Shown here piece by piece: positions 61,174-64,000 of a DNA stretch of 64,000 bases. A model generated the notes under the pieces. That model did not search any database. It was not told the DNA's origin and worked only from the letters and a program-made list of their open reading frames with translations. Each line of letters starts with the position of its first letter. Position 1 is the first letter of the stretch. A program made the position numbers and the translations under genes. The stretch is from Actinobacteria bacterium IMCC26256 (GTDB lineage: Bacteria > Actinomycetota > Acidimicrobiia > IMCC26256), in NCBI GenBank assembly GCA_001023575.1, contig CP011489.1, positions 1,239,001-1,303,000 on the forward strand. Reading direction: 5' to 3'.

Positions 61174-63339
61174 ATGGAGCCAACTCAGACGACCGCCGAG
61201 ATCGCATCCCAGATCGCATCATCGTTAGCGGCATCGATCGAGGCACCGATAGCAGCGAAGCACTCTTTTAAGCACGTTGCCCATGGCACCGAGCGCAGCG
61301 ATGATTACAGATGGCTGCAGGACCGCAACGACCCGGCGGTCATCGCATATCTCCTTGAAGAGAATAGGTACGCAGACGCCATCTTGGCCGAGACAATCGC
61401 CGAGAGAGACGCAATATATGGCGAGATTGAATCACGCGTGCTCCCTGTCGCTGACAGTGCCCCTGTCCGAAAAGGGCCGTGGGAGTATTTTGAGAGGAGC
61501 TTCTCGGACCAGCCGTATGTAAAACATTTGAGGCGGTCCTGGGATGCCGGAGTCGGGGCAGGCGCAGAAGAAGTGGTGTTGGATGAGAACGCTCTTGCAG
61601 TTGGGCACGAGTTTTTTGAGGTTGGTTCTTATGAAATAAGCCCTGATCATCGCTTACTTGCTTACGCTCTCGACACCAACGGAGGCGAGGTCTACGAACT
61701 TCGGATTCGAGACCTCGAGACCTCCGAGGATCTCCCCGATGAAATTCCAAATCTTTATTACGGCGTTGCCTGGTCAAAAGACTCGCGATGGATTTTTTAT
61801 ACGCGCCCGGATGAAGCTGTTCGGCCTTATCAAGTGTGGCGCCACGAAATCGGCTCATCCTCAAGCGAAGACGCCCTCGTCTTTGAGGAGCCGGACGAAT
61901 CCTTCTTCGTCAGCGTCTATGAGTCTCGGAGTGGGGATTACATACTCATCGGAACCTGTTCACGTATCACGTCAGATGTCAGATTCATCCCCAGTGATGT
62001 TCCCACGGCAGAACCACGCCTAGTAGCGCAGCGTCGCCACGGAATCGAGTACGAGGTAGATCATCTTCGCGCGGCGAGCAGTACCTCAGTTGTGGACATT
62101 CGTGGGGATTCGGCGAGCGATCAATGGGCCATCCTCACAAATGACAATGCACTTGATTTTCGCGTCGCCATAGCAACCATTGGAGACTCGGAGCCCGAGA
62201 CTTGGAGAGACTTAGCCCCGCATCGTCTCGGCACGCGGATTGCGGAGATGGATGTCTTTGCTGAGCACGTCGTAATTTCTGAGAGACATGATGGCTTGGA
62301 GCACCTACGAGTTATTCGAGTCTCCGATGGCAGCGAACGACACATCGACATGGCGGATCCTGTGTACACCGTCGCTACCGGGGCTAACCCGGAGTATGCG
62401 TCTGAGGCACTTAGATATAACTACGCATCCCCTACGCAGCCATTGCAAGATCTTGATTACAACTTCGAATCAGGCTCCTCTTTAATAGTTAAGGAGGCCG
62501 AGATTCCGGGCTTCGATAAAGAGCAGTACACCTGCAAGCGATCGTGGGCTACAGCCACTGATGGCACCCAGATTCCGATCTCAATTGTCTACAAAAATAC
62601 GACCCCCATTGATGGAACCGCTCCATGTCTTCTCTATGGCTACGGCTCCTACGAGATTTGTATCGAACCTTCGTTCTCTAGCGCACGCCTTAGCCTTCTT
62701 GACCGTGGTTTTGTATACGCGATCGCCCATATTCGAGGCGGCGGGGAGATGGGGCGCTCCTGGTACGAGCAAGGCAGGCTTCTCCAGAAGCGAAATACCT
62801 TCACAGATTTTATTACATGCGCCGAGTATCTCTGTGCAGAGAAGTACACCTCAGCTCAACGCCTAGGTGCGCGCGGTCGCAGCGCCGGCGGTTTACTCAT
62901 GGGTGCAGTCTCGAATCTTGCCCCGCAGGCTTTTAGTGCCATCTCTGCGGAGGTGCCCTTCGTGGACTGCGTCTCCACGATGAGCGACCCTGCACTCCCT
63001 CTCACGATCGGGGAATGGGAGGAGTGGGGAAACCCAATTGAGAGCAAAGAAGACTACGAATACATGCTCTCGTACTCGCCTTATGACAATGTAGAGAGCC
63101 ATCCTTACCCGGCGATGTTTGTAGCGGCTGGCCTCAATGATCCTCGTGTCATGTACTGGGAACCAGCAAAATGGGTTGCCAAACATCGGGCAATGCGCAA
63201 CGACAGCAACCTCTTAATTCTGCGCACAGAGATGGGATCGGGTCACGGCGGCCCATCTGGGCGCCAAGATGCTTGGAGGGATGAAGCGGTGGTTCTAGCC
63301 TTCTTCGTTCACGCTCTAACTACACCGAAGAGCGATTAG
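61174..63339 (+). CDS. Oligopeptidase B-like S9A serine peptidase
   Basis: Starting at ATG 61174 (MEPTQTTAEI), 721 residues. GAGAAT-like GAGAAT (61162-61167) is six bases upstream, fitting leaderless initiation. The N-terminal beta-propeller opens DDYRWLQDRNDPAVIAYL, the typical start of S9A. The catalytic domain shows YGYGSYEICIEPSFSS, GRSAGGLLMGAV (nucleophile Ser), LNDPRVMYWEPAKW (Asp) and MGSGHGGPSGR (His). It cleaves short peptides, probably after basic residues. No signal peptide. It overlaps the convergent thioesterase by 4 bases. Confidence 0.93.
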   Translation: MEPTQTTAEIASQIASSLAASIEAPIAAKHSFKHVAHGTERSDDYRWLQDRNDPAVIAYLLEENRYADAILAETIAERDAIYGEIESRVLPVADSAPVRKGPWEYFERSFSDQPYVKHLRRSWDAGVGAGAEEVVLDENALAVGHEFFEVGSYEISPDHRLLAYALDTNGGEVYELRIRDLETSEDLPDEIPNLYYGVAWSKDSRWIFYTRPDEAVRPYQVWRHEIGSSSSEDALVFEEPDESFFVSVYESRSGDYILIGTCSRITSDVRFIPSDVPTAEPRLVAQRRHGIEYEVDHLRAASSTSVVDIRGDSASDQWAILTNDNALDFRVAIATIGDSEPETWRDLAPHRLGTRIAEMDVFAEHVVISERHDGLEHLRVIRVSDGSERHIDMADPVYTVATGANPEYASEALRYNYASPTQPLQDLDYNFESGSSLIVKEAEIPGFDKEQYTCKRSWATATDGTQIPISIVYKNTTPIDGTAPCLLYGYGSYEICIEPSFSSARLSLLDRGFVYAIAHIRGGGEMGRSWYEQGRLLQKRNTFTDFITCAEYLCAEKYTSAQRLGARGRSAGGLLMGAVSNLAPQAFSAISAEVPFVDCVSTMSDPALPLTIGEWEEWGNPIESKEDYEYMLSYSPYDNVESHPYPAMFVAAGLNDPRVMYWEPAKWVAKHRAMRNDSNLLILRTEMGSGHGGPSGRQDAWRDEAVVLAFFVHALTTPKSD

Positions 63340-64000
63340 TTGAGCGGAAGCACGACCGCTAATTGTCGACTCTGAGCTATGAGTGTCCCGTCAGGTGCCC
63401 ATATCTCTCCGTCCTCCTCCAAGAAGCCATCTGCAATGACATTCGTACGGAAAACAGCTAGGACAAAGTCGTCATCTTTTAAACCTGGATGAGGCAGAGA
63501 TGATCTGAAATGGATTGTTAGGTCAACCGTCGGAACTGCTAGCGCAGTATCTACCTTTGAGAAAATTGGGGGCAACCATCCATCGGTGATCGCCGCAGCA
63601 ACTACAGCATCAATTGGTTGACACTCAGGGAGACGTATCCAACCCCCTGCTACCGCTTTGGAAGACGCTGAATCCCCCTGCATCGGTGGACGCCCAATCG
63701 CCCAGCGCGTGTCCCATCTTCGACCAATTGGGATTGCATGCTCTGGAATCTTTGGGACCGCATAATGCGACGGCCCCGGGACCTGTGGCATGACCAGATC
63801 GCAGAAGTCATTACCCGGCCTTGCGAGAGAGAAGGCGCCAATCGCTAAAGCAATTAGGCGATCGCCCTGCATTAAACGCGCCGATAGCGTTGTTAGCGAC
63901 CTCCCCGATCTCTCTATTGTCACCTCAACGACTGCCTCACCCTCAACAGCTGGGCGCAGGTAATGCAGTGTCAAGGACCTCGGTGTACGCGCCTCGTCAT
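63336..64000 (-). CDS. Acyl-CoA thioesterase-like protein (5' end beyond the window)
   Basis: The frame is open through the right edge, reading DEARTPRSLTLHYLRPA, so the gene begins outside the window. The visible 221 or so residues form a TesB-type double hotdog: TPRSLTLHYLRPA opens the last part of the first hotdog, and the second has WIRLPECQPIDAVVAAAITDGWLPP and TVDLTIHFRS. EDGEIWAPDGTLIAQSRQLAV is a conserved family ending. It would hydrolyse acyl-CoA. It is convergent with the S9A peptidase gene. Confidence 0.8.
   Translation of the reverse strand, partial: DEARTPRSLTLHYLRPAVEGEAVVEVTIERSGRSLTTLSARLMQGDRLIALAIGAFSLARPGNDFCDLVMPQVPGPSHYAVPKIPEHAIPIGRRWDTRWAIGRPPMQGDSASSKAVAGGWIRLPECQPIDAVVAAAITDGWLPPIFSKVDTALAVPTVDLTIHFRSSLPHPGLKDDDFVLAVFRTNVIADGFLEEDGEIWAPDGTLIAQSRQLAVVLPLN

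Noticed and set aside
61097-61246. N-terminal 50-residue extension of HisI
   Set aside because: It lies across the divergent promoter and the start of the S9A gene, and lacks conserved features. ATG 61096 begins at the normal HisI N-terminus.
1-64000. CRISPR arrays, prophage, transposons and toxin-antitoxin loci
   Set aside because: No regularly spaced direct repeats, integrase, transposase or recognisable toxin-antitoxin pair was seen; tandem repeats found are short coding repeats.

Overview
The window reads as a chromosomal segment of a medium-GC actinobacterium. The evidence is gene content and order: uvrC-rapZ next to gap-pgk-tpi-secG, an ANTAR response regulator, actinobacterial-type S1 and PolA, a Walker A with Arg in RapZ, a DrrA/DrrB-like exporter beside ctaA, and many genes whose start codon lies 6-7 bases after a TAnnnT-like -10 box (probable leaderless mRNAs). 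A lineage near Acidimicrobiia is my inference. I see no phage, insertion sequence, CRISPR array or recognisable defence island.

Layout. 1-12 kb: the tail of a fibronectin-III protein, a DinG-like helicase, an acyl-CoA dehydrogenase, an ABC exporter with heme A synthase, and assorted metabolic genes (hydrolase, FAD oxidoreductase, EamA exporter, EthD-like protein). 12-20 kb: aquaporin, a SET-domain protein, a large secreted RCC1-repeat protein, a carbonic anhydrase, an exported phosphodiesterase with a sortase-like tail, an ABC-F ATPase, a pair of tiny membrane proteins and tRNA-Leu(AAG). 20.4-27.7 kb: a complete oligopeptide-type ABC importer operon bracketed by two different substrate-binding lipoproteins. 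27.7-34 kb: secG, tpiA, pgk, gapA, rapZ, uvrC, all on the minus strand. yvcK and whiA, usually found between rapZ and gap, are absent here. 34.1-35.3 kb: nadA with a structured leader that may be a riboswitch. 35.3-48.9 kb: uvrA, uvrB, coaE, an orphan LuxR-type regulator, rpsA, two methyltransferases, polA and an ANTAR regulator. 48.9-54.3 kb: acyl-CoA dehydrogenase, tRNA-Leu(CAA), Bcp peroxiredoxin, an MFS protein with an extra N-terminal domain, a dienelactone-hydrolase-like protein and a fasciclin lipoprotein. 54.4-61.1 kb: a minus-strand operon hisI-trpE-ygfZ-trpC-trpF-trpB-trpA plus a small CxxC protein. 61.1-64 kb: an S9A peptidase and a thioesterase cut by the window end.

How the genes work together. 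All three UvrABC excision proteins, PolA for gap filling and a DinG-like helicase lie within 48 kb. The trp operon supplies the chorismate-to-tryptophan steps except trpG and trpD, which must be elsewhere. gapA-pgk-tpiA forms a lower-glycolysis cluster. nadA starts NAD synthesis and appears to carry RNA-level control. The most interesting targets are the nadA leader, the A34 tRNA-Leu, the interval lacking yvcK/whiA, the lysine-rich N-terminal tail of UvrA, the trpF-trpB intercistronic RNA and the two-gene micro-operon of membrane proteins.
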